Source: Ciborinia camelliae (lineage: Eukaryota > Ascomycota > Leotiomycetes > Helotiales > Sclerotiniaceae). From it: a stretch of 64,000 nucleotides of DNA. Numbering within the stretch: the stretch's first letter is position 1; each line of letters starts with the position of its first letter. Positions 35,001 to 45,424 of the stretch are shown here, piece after piece. The stretch is taken from contig JANPYM010000012.1 of NCBI GenBank assembly GCA_025890175.1, forward strand, positions 1,500,205 through 1,564,204. The letters run 5' to 3'. The notes under the pieces are model-generated. The model did no database searches, had not been told where the DNA came from, and saw only the letters and a program-made list of their open reading frames with translations. The translations under genes were made by a program, and so were the position numbers.

Positions 35001-36427
35001 ATGGGCGACTTAATAGACAACAAGATCCTAACTTTGGTCGTTTAAATCAGCAACCGGATATTCCCTCTGGGCCTCGTGATAGGAACCGTGGCAATAATCG
35101 AATGACAAACGCGCCACAGGGACGACGTGATGGAAGGTTGGCGAATGTTCCTCCAGTTGACGTCCCTCGACCCCCAAGTCCAGATAAACAACCTCCCACA
35201 GGTCCCTCTGGTGGTCGGCATCCGCGACGATTAGGCCAAGGACAGGTTGAAGCGACGGTATCTACACACGCTGCCTTACCAACTACGCCCGTTGTATCAA
35301 CCCCAACATCAGGAGTTCATCCAGATCGGTTGAAACATTTGGGTTCCCAAGCTCCTCAGCCACCTGCACCTGTACCCGCACAAGCACCACCAGTGGCCAC
35401 TACAGCTCCTAGTGGGATGCACCCAGATAGAGTAAGGAGTTTTGGCGGTCAAACAGCAGGAAGCATTCCACCACCCCACCAAGATAATACACGTCCAAGA
35501 CCAACTGCACCGCCTCTCCAAACTCAAGTTACTCCTCTTGGTCCCAAGTCTCAAGCTCAAAACAGCCCCGTTTCTCGAATGAATGGAGCACCAACCGGAC
35601 CTGCCTCCTCAAATGAGCGTGCACCTCGTGGTGGAAGGCAGCCAAATTTGATTAACAATATTAACCGTATGCTTGAAGAGACCAAGCATCCACAAGGCCA
35701 AGAACGACGTGGAAGGCGTCAAGCAGGTCAACCACAAACACCGATTTCCGGTCCTCCTACACCAATTCTACCGCATCCACCACCTCCACCCCCAGGCCCG
35801 CCTCCCGCACAAGCTAGAGATTCTGGAAGAGAGCTAATGAATCCTGCTCGTGCCGACCTAATTGGCAATCCTGCGTCAAGCAACGATGACCGTGGTCGCG
35901 GGGATCGAGGAGAACGTAGTTCAAGGGGTGATCGGCCTACAAGGAGCCGTCGAACTTCGCCTAGCGATCGCAGTAGGGACCAGAAACGTGCTGGCCTTCC
36001 AGATGAGGAACGCCAATCTAGGGGTGAGCACAGGAGCCGTGGAGGTGATAGAGAATCTAGAGATTCTGATCGACACTCGAGAGTAGATGCTTCTACAGGT
36101 AGAGACTTATTAGTTGGAGGCATAAGTGGCGGTGGAAGGGGAGAAAGAGACCATCGTGATAGGGACAGTAGTCGTCGGGATACCCATGGAGATCGCGATT
36201 CTCAACGTGATCAGCATGATATTAATGCTGGTAGTGGTAACTGGCCGAACCCCCCTGACAATAGAGGAGGCGATAGAGGGGATCGACGAAACCAGCGATC
36301 CGATAGGTCTGATAGAGGTGAACGCGATGGAAGGGGTATGCGAGATGATGGAAGTAGTGGCAGAAAGAGAAGAGGTGACGTAGAAGGTTTGAGAGAAGGT
36401 GGTCATGATAAAAGACCTAGGAGATAG
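29051..36427 (+). CDS. tho2: THO complex subunit 2 (mRNA export / transcription elongation)
   Basis: An open frame of 2458 codons starts at the ATG of MAPAGKRKRN. Two likely in-frame introns (33686-33733, 33872-33922) would leave 2425 aa. Tho2 is the large scaffold of the nuclear THO complex, which couples transcription with mRNP assembly and export. After a Gly/Arg-rich start, helical THOC2 N-terminal and middle regions follow, including the family mark YPLSIRYSIYAEWF (about 800-813) and SPGIVFSVALGQIEAYTN nearby. The Tho2 C-terminal core runs to about 1550. The rest, from about 1600, is a disordered Arg/Asp/Pro/Gly tail with repeated NPER and HPDR motifs. Yeast Tho2 is about 1600 aa; long basic tails are usual in filamentous fungi and animals. 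Confidence 0.93.
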   Translation: MAPAGKRKRNDRNSVDQGEPRPSPHRPGNTSLGQHERESGMREGGNRRGSRGGQGNQGGGRGRRNDGRNSNNSSNPSNLSIATRATPTPGPMSPPPRPSSATQTPAQTPTPNDMISPSWNPDPAPFDYVFLTDDQISSWNTNGRQEVINKGIQARQDEDTMDLATVFQEFIRATLDGRIDGADAGNCIKEILGPDTSPVDNIPGTLEPQTLFLDSLSMMCELEDLKSPNAALRTFVFSTGISAVGMRQKLDATLLLKLGLTRDTFTRMGIRQATHLLYRQANYNLLREETEGYSKLVTELFTTSGSEPPSSELVEDAFEKVKGLIGTFDLDVGRVLDITLDVFAAVLIKQFRFFIKLLRASSWWPRNGDFDKTARCGGLPPWALPSAPGWTSTDEEEELSKSQRLERDKIFWERAREVGIEAFFELGGRQAVDDETKQRLLKEEDASKLDADHLWIKTTGTYPPSGNRTAAQLLGFKLRFYASAARDNEDVLPANLIYLTALLIKIGFISLKDLYPHLWPLDEDMEAVRDAKMKEIEEKEKASRGGTMNALMMAGALVDDTLPNGGRTRETAAMKTDASGKATADVDDKDKLDEPSDQKVQLLTCLLTIGAIPEALFILGRFPWLPEAYPELLDLIHRILNHSIQHVFDMSRPSTSGVPDCPIKKVLDPDQTGMPKGSIRLLDLPPRKQLRWPFPDKFDTNENNAYRFYWDEWADNVPVCQTVDDIFTLCGSFLNYSGVNIGKDATLLSKLARIGTQSLAEDRSTHNFDRWQDLLKRLLVPALSLTKANTSVVNEVYGMLRFYPLSIRYSIYAEWFEGQISRLPPMRAAFAKTKSETISTMKRISMTNLTVMARNLAKIAYASPGIVFSVALGQIEAYTNLTEVVVECGKYFTDLGYDVLVWSLLSSLGGKDRNRNDAEFALLPSRWLLALSRFSGKVFKRYSIMNLIPLIQYVNDQLHRGNSTDLVILKELIAQMSGIVPDTDFTDPQLAAMTGGELLRRQTLINLQDKRYESLKTAKRLMRGLTDTKLGGQLLLSIAQHRQSAIYTVSDDEAPIKLLATMIDDTQMILFQFLDLLRSNLSIEEFDDLVPGISELMKDYGLDPTLAFMIGRPSISHRISKLLLSNVNGSAKSSSPSAEATAPEVDAEGDIGMNSDGQNTSIKESVASNGISTPKDDVQMSDVKEAGSPSEVAMVEADPLHELLLPYINTVEEVLPEGSWAFLTSEFYVVFWSSTLSDLAIPSHSYEAEISRLLKEQGDVMKDRTDMTRAGMARKEETKKALATTRENLLAEFGKQVGAFSGKKSRLLRRKNLWFSNVKGDLVSDAILERCLLPRLLLSPSDADFSFRMIKFLHDNGTPNFRTLSLYMRLFRSNRLRSMIFTCTVREAENLGRFLRLVLADLARWHSDQAVYEKEAWGTSKNLPGFAKAIDADGAVKGLLEHDGKVGFKNILYSWHQKLNGALRDCLEGTEWMHVRNAMTILKSVVDVFPAVNFMGNNFVKQLETIATREKGLREDLSLAGNAILVQLKKKSKSWVMVQAFGYSLVSKTETCNRISLIQLQESPVQVNSSPAPDASRQGTTTKTSLKPTAPEFKPQSRAKLVPPTKFVCFNLTFLSSMGVSTPKAPTITEVEDGEVDDGKLSSAASKGSRLKEAPSDATSVKDRVSAAPNDGKKSEILLRREKILRDRASTPNPAPASIPARPDLQRNIPANHNLPNRPDAPIPGRQMMDRHPARNEDRRDIRDPRMTELVRDRTRDRGRDFPPGDRRAIDTPPRDFRNNDRVPNNERDRPRADSNPRWNAEAGRDGTDRAPSNGYRTPDSGGRLSREVAMPPPKASIASDRGPAINPERLALVNPERQELINPERAALISGGNEPSRSDSPRRVRDDTRDRPSRQNSPPPRRHDSEKDHQHPRRDDRSNRNAPIDPHNTLRSHVDEVAPPPAGPRGERPADRVNDRAPPPERLRDTSSFQQSQPPPRPVDLDHGRLNRQQDPNFGRLNQQPDIPSGPRDRNRGNNRMTNAPQGRRDGRLANVPPVDVPRPPSPDKQPPTGPSGGRHPRRLGQGQVEATVSTHAALPTTPVVSTPTSGVHPDRLKHLGSQAPQPPAPVPAQAPPVATTAPSGMHPDRVRSFGGQTAGSIPPPHQDNTRPRPTAPPLQTQVTPLGPKSQAQNSPVSRMNGAPTGPASSNERAPRGGRQPNLINNINRMLEETKHPQGQERRGRRQAGQPQTPISGPPTPILPHPPPPPPGPPPAQARDSGRELMNPARADLIGNPASSNDDRGRGDRGERSSRGDRPTRSRRTSPSDRSRDQKRAGLPDEERQSRGEHRSRGGDRESRDSDRHSRVDASTGRDLLVGGISGGGRGERDHRDRDSSRRDTHGDRDSQRDQHDINAGSGNWPNPPDNRGGDRGDRRNQRSDRSDRGERDGRGMRDDGSSGRKRRGDVEGLREGGHDKRPRR
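33686..33733 (+). other. Probable in-frame intron in tho2 (48 nt)
   Basis: GTAAGT donor, CTAAT branch-like word 12 nt before the end and a TTACAG acceptor. The length is 16 codons with no stop, so the open frame runs through it. Its 16 residues (starting VSKTETCNR) do not resemble the surrounding composition. Confidence 0.75.
33872..33922 (+). other. Probable in-frame intron in tho2 (51 nt)
   Basis: GTATGT donor directly after a TTT codon, CTAACC branch word and an AAAG acceptor before GCGCCC. The length is 17 codons with no stop. Removing it joins PPTKF to APTITE. Confidence 0.65.
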
Positions 36428-36852
36428 AAGTGACTTTGAAATTTCCGATGTCACACGAAAGAGGGAGCATTTTAAAGTGTAAAAATACTCAAGGGATGTT
36501 TCAAGGATGAACATGCATAGTATTAGGCGTTTCAACAATCTATGTCTTTGTCGTTCGCTTCGCTTCTTTTGTTTCTATTTTTGTTAATATGCGGAGGAGT
36601 GTCTATGATATATGAGACATTTTATTTTATGATTCTTCCTCTTTGTGTATAATTGGCGAATGCCGACAGCAGAGAAAGCTAGAATGAAGAACGAATTTAA
36701 ATCACAAAGTTGATTGACTGCGTGAAATGTGAGATTTGATATGTGGTAAAAGTTTTTTTCATTCTACCTGAACTTCTCAGTCTCCAATAACATAACTAAT
36801 TCCACAATGCCTTTCGAAGTCTGTCCCAAACCTCCCCAAACAGAAATCGTAA
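36428..36852. other. Intergenic 3' region of tho2
   Basis: AT-leaning DNA between the tho2 stop and the end of the small convergent frame. No gene or RNA is recognised. Confidence 0.5.
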
Positions 36853-37143
36853 TCATGTCTCAACCCCCTCGCAAACCCTCACTCCCCATTCCTTCGCCGC
36901 ACCACACCTCTGACAAATATATAGTCGTCCAATACCGATATCGAGCGGGTTCTCCATGTATGAACAACGCACACCGGTGCTGGGGGAGACGGCAAAACAC
37001 GTCCATGTTTTGCGCATGGCTTGGGTGGGTTTGCGGGGTGTGTGGGTGGGGGTTGGTAGGGAATAGGGGAGCGTGGGGGAATCGGGGCGCGAGGGGGCGT
37101 GCCATTGGAGAGGGGGTGGTTGCGGATTCGGAGAGGTGGACAT
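36853..37143 (-). CDS. Small hypothetical protein with four-cysteine motif, 96 aa
   Basis: Starting at the ATG of MSTSPNPQPPP, the frame gives a proline-rich N-terminal half and then a Cys pattern TWTCF...VRC...YICQRCG that could bind zinc, with a fifth Cys near the end (VCEG). An upstream in-frame extension to 37275 is less likely because it is hydrophobic and lacks the Pro/Ser composition. No named family is recognised. The opposite strand also has a long frame over the same bases, but that one is Gly/Trp-rich and unconvincing. Confidence 0.45.
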   Translation of the reverse strand: MSTSPNPQPPPLQWHAPSRPDSPTLPYSLPTPTHTPRKPTQAMRKTWTCFAVSPSTGVRCSYMENPLDIGIGRLYICQRCGAAKEWGVRVCEGVET

Positions 37144-37856
37144 GTTTGTTTGCTTGTGCTGGTCTAATCTTTGCGTGTTGAGTTTAGCGAGGAAGAACAG
37201 AAACTTGATGGTGAAGGAATGCGTGGTTGGAAGTGTGGTTTGGGGGCACAGTGGAGGCTTGATGCTGATCTTCATGATTTATTTATATGTGGTAGGAAAT
37301 AAGAACTAGAGAGTGAAATAGAAAAAGGTATGTATGTATGTGATTGTGATTGTTTTTGTTATGGATGAAGGCATATGAATCACTTGATCTTTTATGGTGT
37401 AAATTAGAATCATATGCTGACTTTTTGCGCTACTTCAGTCCCTTACTGAATGTTCCCCTAAATAAAAAAGTTTGGCACGAAGTCAGTCCCAAAGAATACA
37501 ATGCCCAAAGGACATCATGAGTACGCCCATTACTTTGTGATTCATTAACATATACAGTAGGAAAGGGAAAAGAATACATGCGGAAGATGATTCTATGAAA
37601 AGCCTGATCCATTTCACAATTCTCAGGATTGAGATAATCCCATGATCTTGAGATTATCTCAACAAAGTAAAATAATCTCAGATCCCGAGAGTTATCTACA
37701 CTTATTTGAGTTAATCCCAAGGGTTCAGATGTGCATCTTAGCATGTAATAACTCTCAGCTCCATGAAGTGTGAATACTTGTCTGATATAAACAGAGTAAG
37801 GTTTACCATTTTAGTGATTTTCTTGGCGGCCCCCTGCACTCTTGCTCCGAAGACAT
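37144..37856. other. Intergenic, short palindromic GAGATAAT words
   Basis: No gene is seen. Between 37628 and 37700 the word GAGATAAT/ATTATCTC occurs repeatedly, including the near-perfect palindrome TTGAGATTATCTCAA at 37648-37662. Confidence 0.5.
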
Positions 37857-39863
37857 CTACATTGATCCATTCTCAGGAGCAGACTTTATATCGATGATAG
37901 CCTTTGCCAAAGATTTTGGTAAAGGTTTGCCTCCACTGTCAGCTTTGCTGTTCCGCCTCTTCGCGCGTTTATTTTGCCCTATGATCATGCTGCCTATATC
38001 AACTCGACTCATGCGCAATACAGTGGAAAATTTCGCATCGTATGCAACTCCATTAAGCCACATCGCTACGAATCCGATGGCCACTGTAATACCAGCAAAC
38101 AAGATACCAAGGCCATAGGCAAGCCAAAGGGTCGTGATATCATAGGTGTATATGCTGTGGTAGGTTTCGAACGTCACGTTGACGAGCGAGGGAGGGGAGT
38201 ATGGAGACGAGTAATCAGACCTGAAAGAATGTTGTTAGGGAGTTTATCTACCGATTTGCAGAGAGATAAGACCTACAATAGATATTTCTCGCTTAGCATA
38301 CTGATAGTGATATTCTCGAATAGCTGCTCCAACGCATCAATGAGCCTCCCGCGTGATCCAAGAGGCCGATTGATTGGACCAGACCGAAAGTTAGTTGAGT
38401 TTCCAAAGACCGTATGAACTGCTGCTTCATTGGAAAGAAACTGCAACTCAATTGTATCAGTCAATACGGTTTGTGTAATTAAGGTATGGGTCCGTTGAAA
38501 CCCCATATTGACCCATCCGACAAGTAACACGTTGAATGCATCCATTATTCCCATATAGGACGCCCTTTGGGCTTCCATTGGATCAAAACATATTGGCGCC
38601 GGGTAGTTTGAGATCTCACATGGAGTAACATTCCACGTATCCCGAGATCCCGCTGGAAAAGTAAAGTTTGCATCTGCTAGAATGGGGATATCTTGTGAGG
38701 TATTTGCCTTTGATATGCCAATTACCTGGTTCCCATCTCTATATTGAAAGTTCAAAACATACGAGGAATTAAAGAGATCACATCTTATTGTTGTCATATT
38801 CTTAAGCATCTGCAACCAACCCCCATTTGCATTGACTGGTGCATTTTTCCAGTGAGTGCTAAAGAACTCCGAAAGTAATTGATCATCTTCAATAAAAGCA
38901 ATGATCGTAGCTGCTGGATAAATCGGGGTAGAGGTATTGCTAAGTGATAGTAGTACTGTATCATTGAAAAATGGTAATATGCTTTTGGTCGAGGCCCAGG
39001 AAAAATAAGAGAAGGGCGCCCGTCCGCCTGTCTGCAAATATGATCCGTAGTTTCTCAGAACCACCGCCCGCTCTGAATCCGAAAGATAATCACAATGTAT
39101 CGACGGTCCCCAAAAGTCGATCGACCAACTTGCGTTCAGGGCAGGAGGTTCGATTGGTAAGATGGTGCCTTGTGCAGCGGTAGCTGCAGCAACACGTTGC
39201 ACCAATTTCGAAGGCCCATTATATTCGAAAAACGTTCCTTTTGGCGCCACCAAATTGGCGAAATTAAGATTCATGAAGTCAAACTGAGGTACAGCTATCA
39301 TGGAAGAAGGGCTGGGTTTTAAAAGGGCAGACTGGACACTAAGCGTGCCAGGCGTAAAGATAGATGGGATTCGGGTTAACCTACGAATTCCTGAAGTTAG
39401 CCTCACTGGTAGACACAGAATAGGATCCCCATGCTAGTATGGTCATGAATAATACTAACCAAAAGATTACAGCCATAGGAAATAACATGGATTTAAGGCG
39501 CCACAACGAGGTGCTGAACAAGCCCAATATGTCCTGCAGAACAGAAAAAGCAGTATCAATATCACCGAGCCGGGCTCCGGCCTTTGCCGTTGTCAATGCA
39601 CGCCAGAAAACTTGCTCGTATGAAATTGTGACTGCTAGAGAAAACATTGATTGGACCGAAAATGCTAACGCGTTCCCAACTGCAAGGTTGAACTGCTGCT
39701 TCGATACTTTTCCGATCATTGAATGATATTCCCCTGTTGGTGCAACACTACCATCAAGATGCCTATAAAAGAGGTGATGAAGAAGTGACAGAAGAACTCC
39801 AGTGGAGAACGCTAGGAGTAACGTTAGGGGAGTAGCCCAGTAGACCTTGGGTTTTCGAAACAT
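37857..39863 (-). CDS. Fungal multi-pass membrane protein with large extracellular N-glycosylated domain
   Basis: Exons 39863-39460, 39380-38277, 38220-37857 (introns of 79 and 56 nt), 623 aa. The N-terminal part has hydrophobic segments (YWATPLTLLLAFSTGVLLSL; a second around FSVQSMFSLAVTISYEQVF; a third before FWLTRIPSIFTPGTLSV). A long presumed extracellular region follows with many N-x-S/T sites (NASW, NDTV, NTST, NMTT, NSSY, NFTF, NVTP, NITI). A final membrane segment (LWLAYGLGILFAGITVAIGF) precedes a basic cytoplasmic tail. This layout fits a large filamentous-fungal family sometimes labelled formylmethionine deformylase-like, a label with no functional support. Function unknown. The IPSIFTPGTLSV junction supports the first intron. 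Confidence 0.8.
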
Positions 39864-41526
39864 TGCCAGGACTTGTGTGCAGTAGTAAAGGTATGTCTAT
39901 ATGGTGGGTAAACTTAGTGGAAGTTCTGTCAGCAGGAACAGTATTGCAGAAATAAATTGAATATTCTTAAAATTTCGCATCTCCCATTTAATTTTGTAGA
40001 ACGCTGAGAAAAGAAAATTAGTAAATATGTGTGCCGAGAGGGGGGTACTTGTACTCATATTTGCAGTTCCAAGTGCCACACAATTATCAATGTTCAAGGT
40101 GATAGCCAAAACTAAAACTATACAGGTTATTAACTAGGTACGAATGCAATTGACTTCGTTGAATTTTTATTACAGATTTATCAAAAAGAAAACGGCTCCC
40201 AAAGCAAGACCAAACATCCTCGGCAATTCGATACGCCCTTTGCAAGCACTGTGCCGCAACGGCATCACATAATTAATCAAACCCAGAGCATTATTATCCA
40301 ATGGTAACAAGGCTTTTGCACATTGGGTACCATTCTTCAAGTGGGACACATGAATCAGTGGCGGTTGCCTGCCCCTTTCACCAACGGATCAGATGAACCC
40401 TTTATCGAGGTCATAGATCATGGAGAGAGGCGTCGGCCATTCATTCAGGTTTATCATAATACATCGTATGTTCGAAAAGGTTGTCAACAATAGTGAAAAT
40501 CGCAATGTCGCATGTATTCGTTTGGAAAGTAAAGGATATCAAACCCGTCTCATATGTAGTGGTGCACCCGTTCTCGTCAGGGCTTCCATCAGCCATATTC
40601 GATCCCTTGATGCAGGATCAATTCAAGTCAAGGCAGAATGTCAAGTGTCCTCATTGAACCAACTCTCCAAGCGAAACATGTGTGGCCTTGCCATCCGCCG
40701 TCTCTAATGTGGACTTATGCATCATATACTGTCTTGAAGTCAGGAGTCTGATGTGACGGCCCTGGTGGTTACCTGTAGTCGAAAATGGAATGTTCAGTGA
40801 GGTCATAATATGTGGAATTATTTCGTGGGAAAAACTTATCGCCTCAATCAATCAAGCCTGCGATGCGATAGGTGTAGGGCTGGTATCGTGGTTTGCTGCA
40901 TGCGACACTTATGGCATTGTAGACGTATCGTACCATTCATTGGTTGAAGTTGGTGCATAAAAGTACATGTGATACATTTATATCATCAATGATTGATGAT
41001 GATATGCGGATTCATCTTCCGCTCGGTGCCGGAGCCCAGTCTGCCTTGCGGAGAACCAAGACGTAGCCGCAGCCAGACTAAGGCTAGCAATTTGACTGGC
41101 ATTCTAACTTCATCTTCTAGCGCCACATGTTTCGTGCTCAATATTGAGAGTCTAATGTTCAAAAGATGTGGATGGGATTTGTAGAGGAGGTACAGCTTAA
41201 TAAGCTATGGTCACGTTACCCGCAATCTTGTCTAGGTATTGCTAACATTTTCGTATTCCACATCGCCCACCCCTTCCCACAGAGGAGACATCAATTCCCT
41301 ACTGCTGATACGTACGGAGAGTTCTAAGTATGTCACTTGACATAGTTGTTCACAATACAGCACTCGCATTGGAGCGCACATTTTACCGCTGAATAGGCTT
41401 CTCGGCGCGGGTTCCTGTTTCCCGCGCCAACCTTATTTATCATGAAACTTCTTCGATTTCAAAGATAATGATGAAATTCTTCATGATCTGGCGAGTTATC
41501 ACTTGCCTAACTGCCTGTCGTGGGGC
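39864..41526. other. Divergent intergenic region
   Basis: 1.66 kb between two divergent genes. The short frames (40420-40707, 40993-41184) have no supporting features, and I recognise no RNA gene or repeat. Confidence 0.5.
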
Positions 41527-43094
41527 ATGGCGTATCGCTCCAGAAGCCCCGTTCACATTGGCATAGTCCTCTTTATTGTTCTTGTTTGCATTTATCTATA
41601 CGATAAGCACTCCACGAATCCGCGATCATCAGTCTTTCAGTTCTCAATCGATGAGCAGAAGCTTTCTGTGGACATCTTTCAATCATTGTCTTTGACGGAG
41701 GATCAGTGCACTACAACATTTCCAGGCCTGACGAAGGAGGTTGACGATGCTGTGGCTCGGGGTCCATTTCTTCTGAAAAGGCAGCCAGACCACCACACTG
41801 GGCTTGTCCAAGGAAGAATAAAGAATGGAAAGGTCTTCTTTGGCCATTGAAAACATTCACGATTCTAGTTATATTGACTGGTAAATCCAGGTATACATAA
41901 TTTCTGCGGATCTAAATCCTTCCCGGAATATGCTCCAGGTTTGTCTCCTCTTCTTCTATATGTCGTTCATACACTCTCTAATCTCTACATCACAGGAGCG
42001 AAATTCTGTTCTGCACCAAATCAATCGCGCAATTATTACATCCCCGTCTCCTCTCCCAAACACTATCTTCGCATTCAATATACTCGACACCCCAATGAAC
42101 AACTCCTGGGCGTTCTCGAGATCGAACAACCCTCAAATCGAGAACGGAAATTACTGGGTTATGCCGCACTTTAGCTTTTGGTCATGGCCGATATCTTTCA
42201 TTGGGACAATCGATGAGGCGTTATCGAAAACTGAGCGCATAGAGAAGAGCATGCAATGGACGGAGAAAATTGATAAGGCGGTATGGAGAGGAACGGGGTG
42301 GTTCAATACAGTTGGTAACAAAGACCTCCGACCGAGCCTAATTATCAAGGGGAAAGAGAAGGAATGGGCAGACATAGAAGCTCTAAAGTGGAACACGAAT
42401 GGGGAAAGTGCAGAAAATGCTATTGGAATTGAGGACTTTTGCAGGTACAAGTATATTGTTTATACCGAGGTATGTAAGAAGTTTCCCCTTACAAATTTAC
42501 AGTTTTATGATTTGACGGTCCACCTTGTGTATATGAATTGGTTGACAGATTTGCCATTGCCATGACTAAATTATGAATTGCTGCTACTCTTAGGGCATAA
42601 CTTACTCCGGTCGTTTACTCTTCCATCAGGCATGTGCTTCCATTATTCTCACGCCACCACCAACCTATCTACTTCACAATACACATTTGATGCGCCCTGT
42701 CTTTTCAACCTCATTCTTTCCAGAGCGTGAATCATCCCATGTGGCTGGTGATAATTTGGCATCCCGTTGGCCTCAGACCTATGCACCAAGTGAAGCGAAC
42801 ATTATCTTCGTCAAGCCCGATTGGTCAGACCTCGAAGAAACAATAATGTATCTACGAAGTCATCCTGATTTAGCTACTGGCATTGCAGAAAGACAACGAG
42901 CACTGTTTACCAAGTATTTGTCTCCAGCTTCCGAAACTTGTTACTGGAGAGCTCTTATACGAGGATGGAGTCAAGTTGCCGAGCCGTATTATGAGGATGG
43001 TGGTTGGGCGGGCTGGGAGGCCGAGGGCGTGGAAAATGGTGAAGGCATGAGGTGGGAAACTTTTAGTTTACTTGGGAAAGTACCTCAGAATTGA
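41527..43094 (+). CDS. GT90-family (CAP10-like) glycosyltransferase
   Basis: Exons 41527-41832, 41891-41938, 41996-42469, 42594-43094 (introns of 58, 57 and 124 nt), 442 aa. The N-terminus (residues 10-26, VHIGIVLFIVLVCIYLY) is a type II signal anchor, placing the catalytic domain in the Golgi lumen. Family marks: ISADLNPSRN, ERNSVLHQINRAI, MPHFSFWSW, KAVWRGTGWFN, the glycine-containing TYSGRLLFHQACASI segment, and APSEANIIFVKPDWSDLE. The family transfers xylose or glucose-type sugars, for example to capsule or glycan precursors; the acceptor cannot be told here. The first intron uses an unusual GTCTTC donor, chosen because it joins NGK to VYIISAD. The ATG at 41527 is the first in frame before the anchor. 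Confidence 0.85.
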
Positions 43095-43522
43095 TTGGAA
43101 TTCCCTCTGCGAAAACTTGATTTATATTGTTTGGCAACATTTCATAACATTCATTCTGTTGATTCAGATCCACAAGCTATGTTTTTAATTCAGAGTAGGT
43201 CAACTCTGGGCCACTTCGGAGTGTTCTAACTTGATTAAACTCTCGAAATTGGGGATGACTGGTGTTGATCTTGAAACAACGAGGGTTTAGACATCATAGG
43301 CATGAGTAAAAATTGATAAAAGTAATGAACAAACTGGGATATTATGTACAATTGAATCGCAAACAACTATCAACCGAATCGAAGACTAAAAAAGAACCCT
43401 CAACGCCCGAACATCAAACTCCGCCTATAAAGAAGGAAAGTACATGCCAAAGAACCTCAAATCCAAATCCGAAAAATAACTTCAAAAAAAAAGCATCATT
43501 CCGCCATCAACTCATGTAACCA
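43095..43522. other. Convergent intergenic region
   Basis: 430 bp between the stop codons of two convergent genes. No gene is seen. Confidence 0.5.
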
Positions 43523-45424
43523 TTACACAGTCGGCACACAAAACCCCTCATCATGCTGTCTCCAATCATAATATCTCGTGGGCATAGCTTCTCTATATGC
43601 TGGAGGCGGGCCATCATTATGATCAAAGTACCCAGAGGTAGTACTCGATCCTACCTGATTCGGTCTGTCAATATACGGATTATTCTTTTGCTCTTGACCG
43701 GTATAAACAGATATTCGATCTTGGCATGTGACAGGATAAACTGGCTGTTGATCCAATTCGGACGATTTCAGCCAATTTTCCGACTCGGATTTTGCAGTTT
43801 GACTTCGAGATGGGGAAAGTGGTGGCGGTGTGTATGTCAATGGTGTTTGAGATCTGCTCGACGGGACCGATGTTTTTTCTTCGGTATTGTTCGTAATCAT
43901 CAAGTATAAAATATCCGTCTTCATCCCTAGACCTTTGATCCCCTTGATCAAACTTTGATCTTGTTTTCCTGGTCCATTGATCATTCCTCTCGACGTTCCT
44001 ACCAAACTTGGTCTTCCCCTGTTGGAAATCACCCTTCTTCCATTAGCTTCGTCCACTGTTCCAAGGGCGGTGCTCGTGAGTCCACCTCTTCTCGAGGAAT
44101 CACTACTTGAACTCCCTCTGCGATGACGTCCTTTTTTCTCTCGCTTGCGGTCTTCTTTATCTTGTTTCCGGTCGCTCTTGGTATCGGGAATACCAGTGAG
44201 TAGGCTTTTGAGTCCTCCACTATTGGCGGGATGGTTTGGATCGCCCCAGCGGGTTTCGAACTTTGGTAAGGGACTAGCGAGTGAGGAATCAGGATTATTG
44301 TAGGCCTTGGGGATGTTAGCAAGTCTTTTCCTATCATGAAGAATTAGTTTACATACGTATCGAGCCTGGGCCCTTCGATCCCCATAGTCCGCAATGAAGT
44401 GGCCCATTTTCTTCAGACCAGTCTGTTGCGCGCGTCGATTATCTTCAGGATAGATAAGGGAAGCAGAAGGTGGGAGTTGGACTTGGCCTGCTGCTCCGTA
44501 TGGATCTTGCGTCTGGTCTGGCTTGAAAGTTAAGACCATCGCAAAGAGACCATGTGGAATGAAGAGTTCTGCATTGGCTCGGTCGAGAAAGGAGGAGGAT
44601 CTGAACAAAATATCAGCCGATTGCTCTTGAAGAAATAAAAGTTATTTACATACTGTCTTTGCGTTTGGTAACCTTTGGCGACTTTGACTGCAATCGGAAC
44701 AACCATGGATACGACCATGGGGGCGATACCGGGTGCAAAGCCAGCTCCTTGGGCTGCAACATTGACAGCGTCGAGATATGGAGATGCCTGTACTTCATTA
44801 GTATTTGTAAATGATCTCTCATATTTACAGATTGATGCGTACTTTATGAGCTTCATTAAACTCATCAATAAACTCCAAGAAAGTGTGTTGATCAATCCCG
44901 CAGTTCGCCAATTCTGGAGAATACGCCCGGATAATCCCACGACTCTGATCTTCTGGTCTTCGTTGTGGGAGTATTACAGGACAAGAAAGTCCTCGCGCTA
45001 GTTGAGCTCCCTGATCTGGTAGCTCGTGGGCGTAGAAAGAGATGTCGCGTTCATACATGTTTCTACTCTGTTGAGCACGAGGATTCGCCACCACATATCT
45101 TCTGTAATCTTCATCTCTCTGCATATCGGCACTTATGCGATCAGAGAGGTTATTTTGATAGTCGGCGTAGACTTGAAGATCTCGATATGCTTCTTCGTCA
45201 CTTCTGGGTTGGTATGCTTGTGGCGAGGTACGTCGCGAGACTGTTATGGGTTAGCATCTATACAAGCAAACTTGGGTACTAGAAAAACCTTGAGAGGATT
45301 CTGTGTAAGATGGCCCACGACTGCTATCCTTGGCATAAGTCTTGTTATTTGAAGATTGGTATGAAGTTTTAGCTTCCATAGCAAGGCCAATGCCTGAGCT
45401 AATGAGGGCAACTAGTTTTCCCAT
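43523..45424 (-). CDS. Uncharacterised fungal protein, 581 aa
   Basis: Exons 45424-45289, 45240-44843, 44787-44654, 44600-43523 (introns of 48, 55 and 53 nt), 581 aa. The first intron could also be 39 nt, in the same frame. The N-terminal half carries a conserved block: NMYERDISFYAHELPDQG, then SRGIIRAYSPELANCGID with a helix TFLEFIDEFNEAHK, a Gly/Ala/Pro/Val hydrophobic stretch (APGIAPMVVSMVVPIAVKVA) and DRANAELFIPHGLFAMVLTF. This block is typical of a broad ascomycete family without assigned function. The C-terminal half is disordered, with a Lys/Arg-rich linker (DRKQDKEDRKREKKGRHRR) and a Pro/Ser/Tyr tail. The hydrophobic stretch may touch a membrane, but no clear signal peptide is present. 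Gene reality is well supported; function is not. Confidence 0.8.
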
